From Castanea sativa (taxonomy: Eukaryota > Streptophyta > Magnoliopsida > Fagales > Fagaceae), in NCBI RefSeq assembly GCF_040712315.1, contig NC_134024.1, forward strand, positions 24,564,658 through 24,628,657: a stretch of DNA of 64,000 bases, given 5' to 3'. The notes below the pieces were generated by a model. That model saw nothing but the letters and a program-made list of their open reading frames with translations. It was not told the DNA's origin and did not search any database. Positions 11,207 through 22,900 of this stretch are shown here, one piece after another (position 1 is the stretch's first letter; the number at the start of each line of letters is the position of its first letter). The position numbers were made by a program, and so were the translations under genes.

Positions 11207-12313
11207 GTTCCTCTTTTTTCGTTTAGACGAGGGATTAAGAAATTGGAATTCAATTAAAAGGTGATCAACATCTATGTGTTGGATTGTATTTGTAGGAATC
11301 TATTTCTATATAGAGATATAGAGAAAAGATTTAGATATGGATAAGGATAAGAAATTTTTTTTTAAAGGAGCAATAGGCTAAGGCCTAGTATTTGAATTTA
11401 AATAGAACATAGACATTGAATTGATATGGATTGTGAGGTAAACAAAATTTTAATGTGCTTTTTTATATGAATTTGAATGTGTATTGAAAATTGAAAGTCC
11501 AAAGAAGGGAATCCAATTATATTTATAATAAATATAATATTGATATAGAATCACATATATAAATAATAAAAATAAGAAATTGTCAAATCATATTCTTTTC
11601 ATAGTAATAAATATAGACATGCGCATAAAAGATGAGGGTGGGGGGGGGGGGGGGAGTACGGATATTAAACCATAGCCAAATGAGTTACTCATGAACTTAG
11701 TTTAATCATGGATAAAATCTAAGTATGGTCTATCCTCGAGATCATGCAGACCATAACGCAAAGCTGGAATGCTTTTGTTTCGAGCATGAAGTGTTGTTCG
11801 CATTTATTTGTACATTGGGTTTTTGATTTTTCCATTTTGAACTCGGCTTTACATTATTGTTTTTCATAAGGGTAAAAGACAAGTGAAGATGGAAGGCTAG
11901 AATCTGAATCTAGCGCTTAATTTCCATTATAATTAACACAAGTACAATCAAACCCATCACCCTCCCTATTAGACTAGACTTCCAATGCCTACACCTATAG
12001 CTATAACATTCCAAAAAGAGCTCCTACTAATTGGAAGTGGATGTAAAACTATGATTTATAAGGTTCTTTACATTTGAGTGTTGCCGATGTATGCAATTAA
12101 GATATAATAGTTTGAATTTATCAAAAAATATATAATAGGTTGAATTTATAGCCCAACATTTTTCTTATTCAATATAGAACTTTTCATTTAAATAAAACAG
12201 TTTTAAAGAATAGTGATTATTGGTGAAGTGTGGAGCTTTTAATTAGATGAATTTAGTTTGAAATCATGTCTCTTGACAAGGGCCATGAACTTTGTAAGTT
12301 GTCATGCAAGAAC
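10761..12313. other. Intergenic AT-rich stretch with simple repeats
   Basis: It holds a G-rich run at 11029-11042, a poly-T tract at 11106-11122, a long (TA)n tract at 11140-11205 and a poly-G run at 11640-11654. Nothing resembling a gene was seen. Confidence 0.5.
11140..11205. repeat. (TA)n microsatellite, about 33 units
   Basis: Uninterrupted alternating TA of about 66 bases. The open frames seen across it in both directions are artefacts of the repeat (Tyr-Ile polymers). Confidence 0.97.
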
Positions 12314-12688
12314 CTACCACTAATTTCCCAAAAGAAAGTTCAGTGGACCTAAATACTAACATTAACTTTAGAGTGCTAATGTTAAGGAATAGAAACATCA
12401 AAGATGTACAAGTACCTGGTACATGTTATCATTAATATAGTCAATTCCACAATTCGATCTAACCAAACACTTCACGCTTCCAAATTTATTGAGAACTATT
12501 TTTAATACAATAATCTAGATAAGTTAAATCATTTGAATATCAAAATTCATGGACGTTCATTTAAAAAATTTAAAAACACATTATTATCATTTATTGTAAT
12601 TTAATATGATCCTATGAATCTTTAAAAATCATTTTATTATAAAATAGTGAATGAAATATTAGAACAATATTTCAAACAAACAAAAATT

Positions 12689-13232
12689 ATGAATATGTTA
12701 CAAAATCTTCCTAATGACATGTTGGTGGAAATATTTCAAAGGTGGAAAATGATTAAGCAACACCATTGAGAAATATCAAGTTAAAGTATAACAAAACAAC
12801 TTTTTCAATGTATATATACTAATTTGTTTCCCTCTATATAAGTTATACAATCTATTAATTCAATTCTTTCATTTTTCTTAATCAATTGCAAAAGCTTCAA
12901 CGAATTAACAGGAAACAAATTGGTCCTCTAAATGATTCGACTCGCTTCATATTTCAGTCACCTGATCCTACTAGATGACAAAGCAAAAAAACTGAATTTT
13001 TTAATGTTATGAAGCAAAGAATTCCCATGCACTACTCATAATGGGAACATGCAAATACTTCTTGAATCAAAAAATCGTTGAAGGAAAAAGATTGATTGAA
13101 GAAGCTATTGCATGTGGCGATTTCATTGCAACATGTATTCATGGAGTCATTATGCTTTGTGAATCAAATTCTGAAGGCATATGTAACCTTTTGGAAGTTT
13201 TGGATGATGAACATAGGCTTCTAGAAGGTTAG
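12689..13232 (+). pseudogene. F-box protein gene fragment, left arm of the hairpin
   Basis: In the sense direction the arm has an F-box start, LPNDMLVEIF at 12707-12736, then a stop after about 27 codons. Further on (13041-13232) an open frame reads NQKIVEGKRLIEEAI and GDFIATCIHGVIMLC. This resembles the C-terminal part of Arabidopsis At2g35280-like F-box proteins, where a Sel1-like segment (..ESGLELLKRAAEKGH..) follows. The frame continues through the 35-base loop and stops at the start of the right arm. Several frameshifts and stops separate the two parts, so it cannot make the full protein. It is not derived from the F-box/DUF295 gene in this window, which belongs to another subfamily. Confidence 0.7.
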
Positions 13233-13760
13233 CTATGCCTTTCGGATTTGTTTCAGAAAGCAGAATGACTACATGAATATATGTTGCAATGAAATCACCA
13301 TATGCAACAACTTCTTCATCAATCTTTTCCCTTCAACAATTTTTTGATTCAAGAAGTATTTGTATGTTCCCATTATGAGTAGTGCATTGGGATTCTTTGC
13401 TTCATAACATGGAAAAAAATAGTTTTTTTGCTTTGTCATCTAGTAGGACTAGGCGACTGAAATATGAAGTGAGTCGAATTCTTTGGAAGGCCAATCTGTT
13501 TTCTGTTAATTCGTTGAAGCTTTTGCAATTGATAACAAAAAAGGAAAGAATTGAATTAATAGATTGCATAACATATATAGAAGGAAATAAATTAGTATAT
13601 TTACATTGAAAAAGTTGTTTTGTTATACCTTAACTTGATATTTCCCAATAGTGTTGTTGAATCATTCCTCACCTTTGAAAATATTTCCACCAACATGTCA
13701 TTAGGAAGATTTTGTAAAGTATTCATAATTTCTGTTTGTTTGAAATAGTGTTCTAATATT
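13226..13760 (-). pseudogene. F-box protein gene fragment, right arm of the hairpin
   Basis: This is the minus-strand counterpart of the left arm. LPNDMLVEIF lies at 13679-13708 and here the frame stays open further (..SKVRNDSTTLLGNIKL..) before a stop at 13601-13603. That keeps more of the F-box helix region than the left arm does. The two arms carry different disabling changes, so each decayed after the duplication. Confidence 0.65.
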
Positions 13761-14449
13761 TCATTCACTACTTATAATAAAGTGATTTTTAAAGATTCAT
13801 AGGATTATATTAAATTACAATAAATGATAATAATGTGTTTTTAGACTTTTTAAATGAATATACATGAATTTTGATAGTTTTTTTTTTTTTTTGTTGAGAA
13901 ACACATGAATTTGGATAGTCAAATGGTTAAACTTATCTAGATTCTTGTATTGAAAATGGTTCTTAATGAATTTGGATGTGTGAAGCGTTTGGTTAGATCG
14001 AATCATGGAATTGAATATGTTAATGATAACATGTAGCGGGTACTTGTACATCTTTGAAATTTCTATTCCTTAACATTAACACTTTAAAGTTAATGTTAGT
14101 GTTTAGGTCCACTGAACTTTTTTCTTTTGGAAAATTAGTGGTAGATATTATTATTATTATTATTATTTTGGTTTTCAATAGGGATAAACATTATTTTAAG
14201 CATGAAGAGGCACTTTTACCATCATGGTTTCCCTTGTTCTCATTCTCAAAGTATATTGTTCTATTCAAGTAAGAATCCATGATTAGTCATATTAAAAGGT
14301 TATAGTGATTAATATATATTGTTTGTAATTTATAAGCAAAATTAAGATATTTAAGTAATTGTAATATGTTATCATTTGATTAAGTATATTCAATTATAAT
14401 TAAAAATATCAGATGATTTTTTTTAAATATTTTGTTTGTGAAATCATCA

Positions 14450-14690
14450 TTGATGACCAAGGCCTTCCAACTTACAGAAGACGGGAAGATGACCTCTTTG
14501 TGCTGAAAAATAGTGTGGAATTAGACAATTGATATGTAGTCCCATACAATATTAACTTGCTGGTGAAGTATTAGTCACACTTAAATGTTGAGTGGTGTAA
14601 TTAGTCAAAGGCCAGCAAATAATTTTATAAGTACATCAATATAAGTACAGATTGTGTTACTGCTATTTTGGAAGAAAATTTGGTTTGTAG
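14450..14690 (+). pseudogene. Helitron Rep/helicase relic
   Basis: One plus-strand frame, read through five stops, gives DDQGLPTYRRRED, then VELDN-stop-YVVPYN, NLLVKY, HLNVEWCN and FYKYIN. These match in order the plant Helitron replicase block (GYPIYRRR.. DNR.VVPYN..LL.KY..HINVEWC......YLFKYI.KG). All the stops arise within conserved positions. The fragment starts about 300 bases right of the F-box hairpin. No Helitron ends (5' TC, 3' hairpin plus CTRR) were located with confidence. Confidence 0.75.
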
Positions 14691-15920
14691 TTTAGATGAT
14701 GGAACATAATCTATAGTAGAAAAAGATGAAATAGAAATAATTCTGAATGTCCTTGACTTAGACCCCGTCAATTTCAGCAAGGGTCTTCAATAATGGACAA
14801 ATATGAAGTGAGGTTGGGCTCTCTGTTACGGGGCTCATAATGGGGATAAAATGGCAATTGTGGAAGAAAGAACAAAATTTAATGAACAAACAAGGAAACT
14901 TCAATGGCTTGGAAGCACAATGAAATCATTTTTCTTTAAACAATATTTGCTCCCACACTTGAGTTGATATCAAATTATTGCAAACTAATTCAATACAACT
15001 AGGCCTATTGGGTTTTATAAATAACAATTTTAGAGAAGACTCACAGGGCTTCTAACATTTTTGAAAATTTTCATTAGGGTGAATAATGAAAGTATAAGCA
15101 ATATATAGATTATCAAAATCCACCGATAAAGTGTTATAGTTGATAAGTAACGGCTAAAAAGAGTCTTCAAATGTTCATAAATGTATAAATATCTAGTGGC
15201 ATAATTCTTAGTACTAATTTTGCGGAGAATTGTAATTTTTTGCATAATTTGTAAAATGGTCGTTTTTATGCCCCTGAAGTGATTACTTGGTAGTCTTTTA
15301 AAATCACACATTGCCACAACTTGCACATGTGTCAACTTCTTATTATATTACATCATTAACATATAGATCAACAACAGTGATTTGGTAAAAAGTACCCCAA
15401 TCATCACTTAATAAATGTGCAAGTTGTGTTAGAATATATGTTCCTAGACTTTCCCATGTTGTTAAGCCATGCCATCTCTAAGTATTTATTTATAAATCCA
15501 AGATTTTCCCCAAAAATATAAAAAACCACATGATCCAAAATCGAGCCATATTTTTAAAAGAGAAACAACGTGGACACAATTTTTGCCACAACCCCAACGA
15601 GACTAATTGCAAATAATAGATAAAAAGTTATAAGCCACCCACAACCACAGTTTGCTACCTTAATTGTGACATTAGAAGAACTTATTTTTAAGTGAAAAGT
15701 TAATCAATGCCCTTTAAAAGTTCGATTTTTGAAATACTATATAAAATATATAAAATTATGCGATTTCTTCGCAGGTTTCTATATTTTCCATAAAAAATAG
15801 TATGAAAACCTTTTGAAAGAAAAAAAAAAAGCAGGGTCGAAACCTCGGGCAGATTAGACCCGACCCACTGGGGAAATACCTGGCAAGAAAACAGACAAAA
15901 CCCTCCACCTTTTTTTTCAT
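14691..15920. other. Intergenic stretch before the UTP10-type gene
   Basis: No recognisable gene. The first 200 bases may continue the Helitron relic (a DEIEIILN-like peptide near 14727). A TATA-like TATATAAAATATATAAAA lies near 15739-15756, about 300 bases before the start codon. The last part is promoter and 5' UTR of the downstream gene. Confidence 0.4.
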
Positions 15921-15925
15921 GTAAG

Positions 15926-15936
15926 TTTAGGGTTTA
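15926..15936 (+). promoter_or_regulatory. Telo-box-like element upstream of the UTP10-type gene
   Basis: TTTAGGGTTTAAG is the reverse of the plant telo-box core (AAACCCTAA), about 115 bases upstream of the start codon and just before a CT-rich leader. Telo-boxes are enriched in promoters and leaders of plant translation and ribosome-biogenesis genes, which fits the downstream gene. No clear site II (TGGGCY) partner was seen. Confidence 0.55.
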
Positions 15937-16049
15937 AGTGCTCCCTCCCACACACACAACACAAATACAAAAACCAGAGACCGCTTCTCACTCTCTCTCC
16001 CTTTGTCTCCGCTTTCTCACTTCTCCTTCGAACTCCAAAACCCTCTTCA

Positions 16050-19000
16050 ATGGCGATGACCTCTCTAGCCGCGCAGTTACAAGTCATAAAATCGTTCGTA
16101 CCAGGAGACTCTCAGCCTCTCAAGCGCCCTTTCACTCGCCCTTCCATTCTCTACGATCCCAAAGAAGCCGCCGACATCGATGTCGATACCATTCTCTCCA
16201 TTGCTATCCAAGGTCCCCCCCCCCCCCTCACTTTCCTCCAACAATTAGCTAGATTTTCGGTTAAAATAGATTCTCATAATTCAGTTTTCGTTATTTTTTG
16301 TCAGGTTTGGAGGTTTTGATAGATACAGATGAGCGTTTTAGAAACTACAAGAACGATTTGTTTAGCCATAAAAGCAGAGAATTGGATAGAGACTTGTTAG
16401 GTATAGAGGAAAACAATCGAATTAACGCCTCAATCGGTTCGTACTTGCGGTTATTGTCTGGTTATTTTCAACTTCCTTCGGCCCTCAAGACGCTTGAGTA
16501 CTTGATTCGCCGATACAAGTAAATATTCCGCTTCTTCGATCATTGCTGCTTCATTATGATTCTAACTTTACTGCTTATTTATTAATAATTTGGTTGGAAT
16601 TGCAGCGTTCATATATACAATTTTGAGGAATTGATTTTAGGTACTTTGCCATACCATGACACACATGCGTTTGTTCGAATAGTACAGTTAATCGACACGA
16701 GGTTAGGAAGTTACTTTCAATTTGTTGTATGTGGTTTCGTAAATGGCGGTTTAGTTAAGCTAATGGAATCTGATTGTTTGCACCTATTTATGATTTAGAA
16801 ATAGTAAATGGAAGTTTCTTGATGGTGTGAAGACCACGGGTGCACCGCCACCTAGAAAGGTCATAGTGCAGCAATGTATTCGGGATAAGGGGGTTCTGGA
16901 AGCTATATGTGACCATGTGAGTATTTTCTTCGGATATGTATTTGTTTGTTGAAGAAGAGCCCTTTGAACTCGTCTACGAGCAAATCAGTTGCCCGAGTAA
17001 GCTAGGGGCATTCACCCCTGATGGGCTACTTTGGATGTAGTTGATTGTTTGGTTACTTGTTTATTGTGTGGTCATATACTTGACTGTTCTACTGCTGCAG
17101 GCAACTCCGTCAAAGAAGAATCAGCCTTCAAGGTTCGTTATCAGCTTTTGCACGGCAGTTGTTGTAGAGGCTTTGGGTTCCATTACAACTGTTGAAGATG
17201 ATGTTGTAAAGAGAATCCTTCCGTTTGTAGTTTCTGGACTTCAGCCTGGCACAAAAGGAGGGTCAGATCACAAGGTGGGATTTAAAGGCATACTGCCCTT
17301 AAATGGGAGTAGACACTTTTGATTATGCATAATGTTTATGAGGCAATGAAGATAATTCTTTCTGAATGATGTCACTCAATTTCTGAAACATCTTTGTAAT
17401 TACATCTGTGGATAAATGGCAAACCAGCATGAAATCAAAGTCCTTATTGTGTTTTCTTTGATGTGATGGATTTGGAATTTTGTTGTTATATTGTATGCAT
17501 TTGTTGTTATTTTGTGAATATTTTTCAAAATTGTTTTTGCTTTGATCTGTATTTTGCAAATATATTTCTCTTCCGTAGTCAATTGTGAATTTCGGCTGCA
17601 TATTGTCTAAGTCAGCATGGTTTGACTTTTGATTTTTGTTCTGCCTAGATCTGTTCCCTCAACTCTAGGGTTGTGGGTTAAACATGTGTTATTGCTATTA
17701 AATTTTTAATTGAAAGTTCTCTTTCATATGTAGGCGGGTGCATTGATGATTGTTGGTTTACTTGCAAATAAAGTTGCATTGTCCCCTAAACTTGTGAAGA
17801 GTTTGATTCGGTCAATTTCTGAGCTCGCTCGAGAGGACGCAAAAGAATCAACTGATTTGCAATGGTTTCGGTTGTCACTTTTGGCTTTAATTAACCTTGT
17901 TCAGGTACCACTGTTTGTATAATCAGTTAGCATTCCAGTTGCATGAGCCTAGAAGCATCAGTCAATTTTTCTGTAGTTATGCTCTGTCCCTTTCTAATTA
18001 AGTTGCAATAATCTTCTCCTGTTTTATATAGTCATTTAACATTCCAGTTGCATAAACTTAGAAGTATCAGTCAATTTCTTTGTACTTATGCTCCGTCCCT
18101 TTCTACCTAAGTTGCGATAATCTTCAAATGTTTTGTAGGTTTTTTCCGCAATTCTGATATGTGTTTAGCAAAGTAGTTCCCCTTTTTTTTTTTTAAATTT
18201 TTTTTATTACCCCTGTACCAAGTGGTATGACTATTGAGTTCGGATCTTTTTTTATCTAAAAAGTTAAAAATCCTATATGTTGGTCTTTACTTATTTAAGG
18301 GGAGTCTGTGCCCACATGTGTGGGGGGAGTATTTAGAGTAATTTATAATGATTAAATTCATAATTTTCTAAAATCTTTATCTTTTGGGACAAGTGGTTGT
18401 TTTTCAATGGTCCTAATGGGTTCTTTTTCAACATAGGAGCTGAATGTGCCTTTTATTGGAGACAACCGCCAATTTTGTTGTGTCTATTTGAGAGTCATTT
18501 TTTAGTATTACACAAATTTTTTTTGAAGTAGTCGTATATTTGCTGAATATCAATTTTTTGTTCGTGGTTTTCCTCACTTTAGTTTGCATAAATTTTGTCA
18601 GATGCAAAATTTTGATGTGTTTCCAAAGAAGGCTTTGGATATTTTGAAGGATATAAGGTATTCCTCACTACCATAAACATCCTTGAGCTTATTAAGTGCT
18701 TAATATTTTTCTTGATTTTTCATTTGTGCTTTCTAAAATTCTTTCCTGCCCCAATTTGTAGGGATTTGGCTGTGATTCTTTTGGGATTGTCGAAGGAGTT
18801 CAATATTGATAAATTCCTTCATATGCTTTTCGAAGTCCTGGTTGACTGCAGGTGGGAAACCGATTCTTTTTTTCCAATTATCCTTATATTTGTCACTTTT
18901 TTTACTCAGTATTTGAAAATGATGATTATATGTTTGCAGTTCTTCTGATGAATTGTGCCATCTTGCTTTGGTATCAATGATAGAGACAGTTCCTGTAAAA

Positions 19001-19931
19001 GACGAAGTTTTCCATGTAGTCAGTAAGGTGCTATTGTCCTGCTTGAAATTGTCACAAAAAATTGGCGACCCAGGATCATCTGAATCTGGTATGCTCTTAT
19101 CATACCACCTTTTTTGGTGTTTTTCTTTTACAGCACTGGTGTATATTGTAAAGACTCAAGTATTTGATTGCCTTTTCATCTTCTGTCATAATTTTTCTAT
19201 ATTATTGAATGTTTGTTTGGTGATTACTTCCTCAGATATGTCACTTTGTTTTTGTTTAAAAAAAGAAAGTCATTTTAGAGCTACTTCGCTGAATATTTGT
19301 CATTCGCTGCAAGTATCTTTAGGTAGTTGGCTCTTATTTCTCACCACAACTCTGAATTTTTAATCAGGAAGCTGGGCAAAGAGAATTTTGGTGGTTGTGA
19401 ATAAGCATTATCCATCTGAACTACGTGCAGCAATTCGCAAGTTCCTTGAGGTCCATTGACCACCTTCTCTCTTTCTCAAACCCTCCCCCCCTCTCTGATT
19501 TTAGTTCCAGCTCTAATCTTTTGGCCATTTTCAATAGGATGTGAAAGGGGAGTCAACATATGAGATATTGGGGAAGGTGTTGGATACAAATTTGGATATG
19601 TCACTGGGTATATCGGATTCAAAATTTTGGTTGGCATTGCATCATCCAAAGGTATTAGTTATTTGACATCCTTTTTTGGGGCTGGGTTTGCTAATGCTTT
19701 TGCTTTATTTTTGTTTGACACTTTTATCTTGTCAACATATGGCATAGGCTGTGGTCCGATGTGCTACACTGTCCCGTTTAAATTCCTCTGGCATTCTGAA
19801 AATTAAGGCTGTTGATTCACAGGTAGTATCTAGTGCTATACACATATATGCACACCCAGAAACACAAGTGTGTGAGCCTTTTGTTTAATTTACATTGTTA
19901 TAGGGTTTTAAAATATCAAGAAAATGACGTG

Positions 19932-19985
<54 letters not shown>

Positions 19986-22900
19986 CAACAAAATTCCAGA
20001 TTCAAAATCTTTGGTTCTCAATCATAATTTCCTTCTATTCTCTTGTGACTCAATTATTTTCTAATAAAGTTGATTACTTATAAAGAAAAATTAAATCTTT
20101 TCTTGTGGACTAGTCTTGTAACTATTGAAGATCTGGTTCTTATTCATACTTTTTTCCCCCTTATTGTGTACTAGAGTCTTGTAACTATTGAAGATGCCAT
20201 ATTACGACAGCTTCACGATGATGATCTAACTGTGGTTCGGGCAGCTCTATCTCTAGATGAATTGTCTGATATGATAAGTTCTTCCGATCTTCTAAAAGAA
20301 TTGCAATATGTGCTTAAAAGATGCATTGGCATTCTAATGTCAAGTGAGTATGAAGATATAGTGAATGCTTTACCCTAAATATTTTTATTCTATATGCTTC
20401 ACTATTTCTGCCATTGCACTAATATGCTTCTGTTATTATGTTAAAAATGAAAGTCACATGATGAATGTGATGGTGTTTTGCACTGTAATTAGAATGCTTT
20501 GCCCTGAATCTTTTTATTCTATATGCTTCACTATTTCTGCCATTGCACTAATATGCTACTCTTATTATGTTAAAATGAAAGTCACATGATGCATATGATG
20601 ATGTTTTGCATCATAATTTTATGTTTTGGTGCATCATAGTCAATTGACATCTTACATTTATCAAATATGGTTAGAAGGGGCACAGCTTATATCTGGGTGC
20701 TATAGTTCGTGAAATTTCCATGATGAGCTATTGTTTTCTGGAATCACATTAGTTTAAATGGGTGGTTCTGACTCTTTTTTTTTTTCCTAATTGTGCAAGT
20801 TTGGATATTGCCCCCTTGTACCCAATGTCGTCTGTTGGTCAATATTTGAATTAAAAATGGCCTTATATTCTGCATTAGAAGGCTGTATTAACATCAAGAC
20901 TGTACCATTCAATAAATTTAGCTTTGAGTTTTAGGGAGCCGGTGAGTAGTTTCTTGTTTCACATATGGTCCGTTTGGTTGGGTGGAAAAAGGGGAGGATG
21001 AAAATTGTGGAAGGAAAATGGGAGTTTTCCATTTTTTGGTTGGGTGGATGGAAAATGATGGGTGGGGATGTCTTCCACCCAGGCCCACCAAAACTTATAA
21101 TCCCAAATTTAAAGGAAAATGGCAATGAAAATGTGAGATTGAAAAGGAATTATTACCCCTATTACCTCATTATTTCAAACTAAAATAAGGGCATACTAAT
21201 AATATAATTTCTATCCTTCCACTTTTCCTCATCTCCTACCAATAAAACTTAGTGGAAAACTAAAATCTTTTCTACCCAAGAGCCCTGTAGCTCAATTGGT
21301 TAGCACCTCTTTGTTTTTCCAAATGGAGACATCTAAGGTTCAAGTCCCCCTCCACTAACTATTGAATTATATAAAAAATACTAAAATCTTTTATATTCTC
21401 CCAACATTTGCCATCTTCTTACTTTCTATCATCTTTCCAACCAAATGGAGCCTAAGGGACTTTTTGTTGTTATGACAGTTGATGTTCCTTTAAAACTTTA
21501 TTTATCTAATTTTCTCCCTGTTGGAAGAAGGTTGATTCAGGATGCATAGAAGAATCAAAGGGGTAAAGGAACTTGTAATGAGTGGACTGCCTATAAGAAA
21601 GGCATAGGGAATCAACTTGTTTTATAGTTTTATTCTGCTTAGAAGGAAATTGCAGTGTAGCTTTTCTGGCCAAGAAATTTGTCCCCTATTAGGCCATGTT
21701 TGGGGGCTTAATGAACCCATGCTTTTGTTTATTTTCTGTTCATATTATACATCAAATTATAGAATTGAGTCTGTGGTGTGCATGCCATCAAGCAAAATTT
21801 CTGAGCAATTATGAATTGAAGATATACATAAATGCTATGCGGAATAGGTCTGTTGAGCTATAGCTCAACTGACTTCCTCCTCCCATAATAATGGATTGGA
21901 TGGTAAAGTTATGGGCTCAAGACCTACTTGGTGCATGTGTAACTTACTAATACAAAGAAGAAAAAAAGAGGCAGAATGGGCTTATTATATAATTGTCATT
22001 AGGAAATTATAAACTAGATGTCCAGTCAGAGAAGATTCTCATGGAAATTCTTGGAGTATTTATCAATCTTAGATTTTATTGAATTCTCTACCTAAATAAG
22101 TAAAACTCATTAGATATATTCTAGCAGACTAGGGAATAAAAAAAAATTGCTAAATTAAATTTCTTTCTTTGTCGTCTAGTCCGTTATAAAACATGTCTCA
22201 TTTGTTGTTCTGTTTCTGTTTGCAGGTTCATCAGATAAAAATAGTCTAGCTACTGATGTAGCTATTTTATGCCTGGAGAATGCCAACTCAAAGTTTGGTC
22301 AAGATGATGATTATCTGAAGACATTTGCTGCCATGCTGTTTCCTTTACTCTTAATTCTACCAAAGGTTTTTTGTTCTTTATCTTTGACCTTATGTTTGAT
22401 TTTCTAATATTTCCATTGTGGCATCAATCATGCATCTTATACTTTTTATTTTTTATATATTTTTATTTTGTTTGGTTGTTGATTCTTTTATTTTTTCTGT
22501 CTTACTATGTACAGACACAGAGGCTAAATTTGAAGGCTTTGCAGTTAGCCAAGGAAGTAAAGTGGCCGCTTTACCAGAATCTTGCTGTTGCCCCCAGTGC
22601 AGAAATGGTAAATTATTTTGACGTGTGAGATTCTGTTTAGCTCACTATATTGAGTTGGTCTATATTTTCACAAGAACTCCTGTGTGTAATGTTTGATAGA
22701 TTATCTTGATCTCCTGATCATTCTTGGATTTCCATAGAAAAGGAAAATATTAATAACTTTCTATTTGTGTGTATTGGCCATAGTCAAAAGGGGGTTCCTG
22801 TATGTTCATGTGCCCCTACAATATAAACTTAGGTTTGGAGTTTTCAATTCATGAATGACTAGTAGCACTGCCAAATATCATGCTATGAATGATCTATATA

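Larger units (their letters stand above)
12314..14144. repeat. Near-palindromic inverted duplication of an F-box gene fragment (hairpin locus)
   Basis: The left arm 12314-13190 and the right arm 13226-14144 are reverse complements with a spacer of only 35 bases (13191-13225). Pairing can be followed from the outer edge (TACCACTAAT at 12315 with ATTAGTGGTA ending 14143) to the inner edge (..GTAACCTT with AAGGTTAGC..). In the 165 bases before the loop I count about nine matches in ten. The right arm is longer, mainly through a T-rich insertion near 13877-13900. Each arm carries F-box and C-terminal coding pieces of the same plant F-box family. A read-through transcript would fold into a stem of roughly 0.9 kb. 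No terminal motif or target duplication was found. Transcription is unknown. Confidence 0.9.

Noticed and set aside
11023..11264. Open frames on both strands through the TA tract (also at 19833-20027 and 58411-58602)
   Set aside because: Artefacts of (TA)n repeats giving Tyr-Ile polymers.
13382..13609. Plus-strand open frame in the hairpin right arm as a separate gene
   Set aside because: It is the antisense of the F-box fragment; the coding sense of this arm is minus.
15938..16252. Open frame overlapping UTP10 exon 1 in another frame
   Set aside because: It runs from the leader through exon 1 into a C-rich intron start; the alternative frame matches the UTP10 N-terminus clearly.
21290..21355. 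tRNA gene candidates at tRNA-like A/B boxes
   Set aside because: The boxes sit in SINE heads with A-rich tails and target duplications, and I could not build a cloverleaf.
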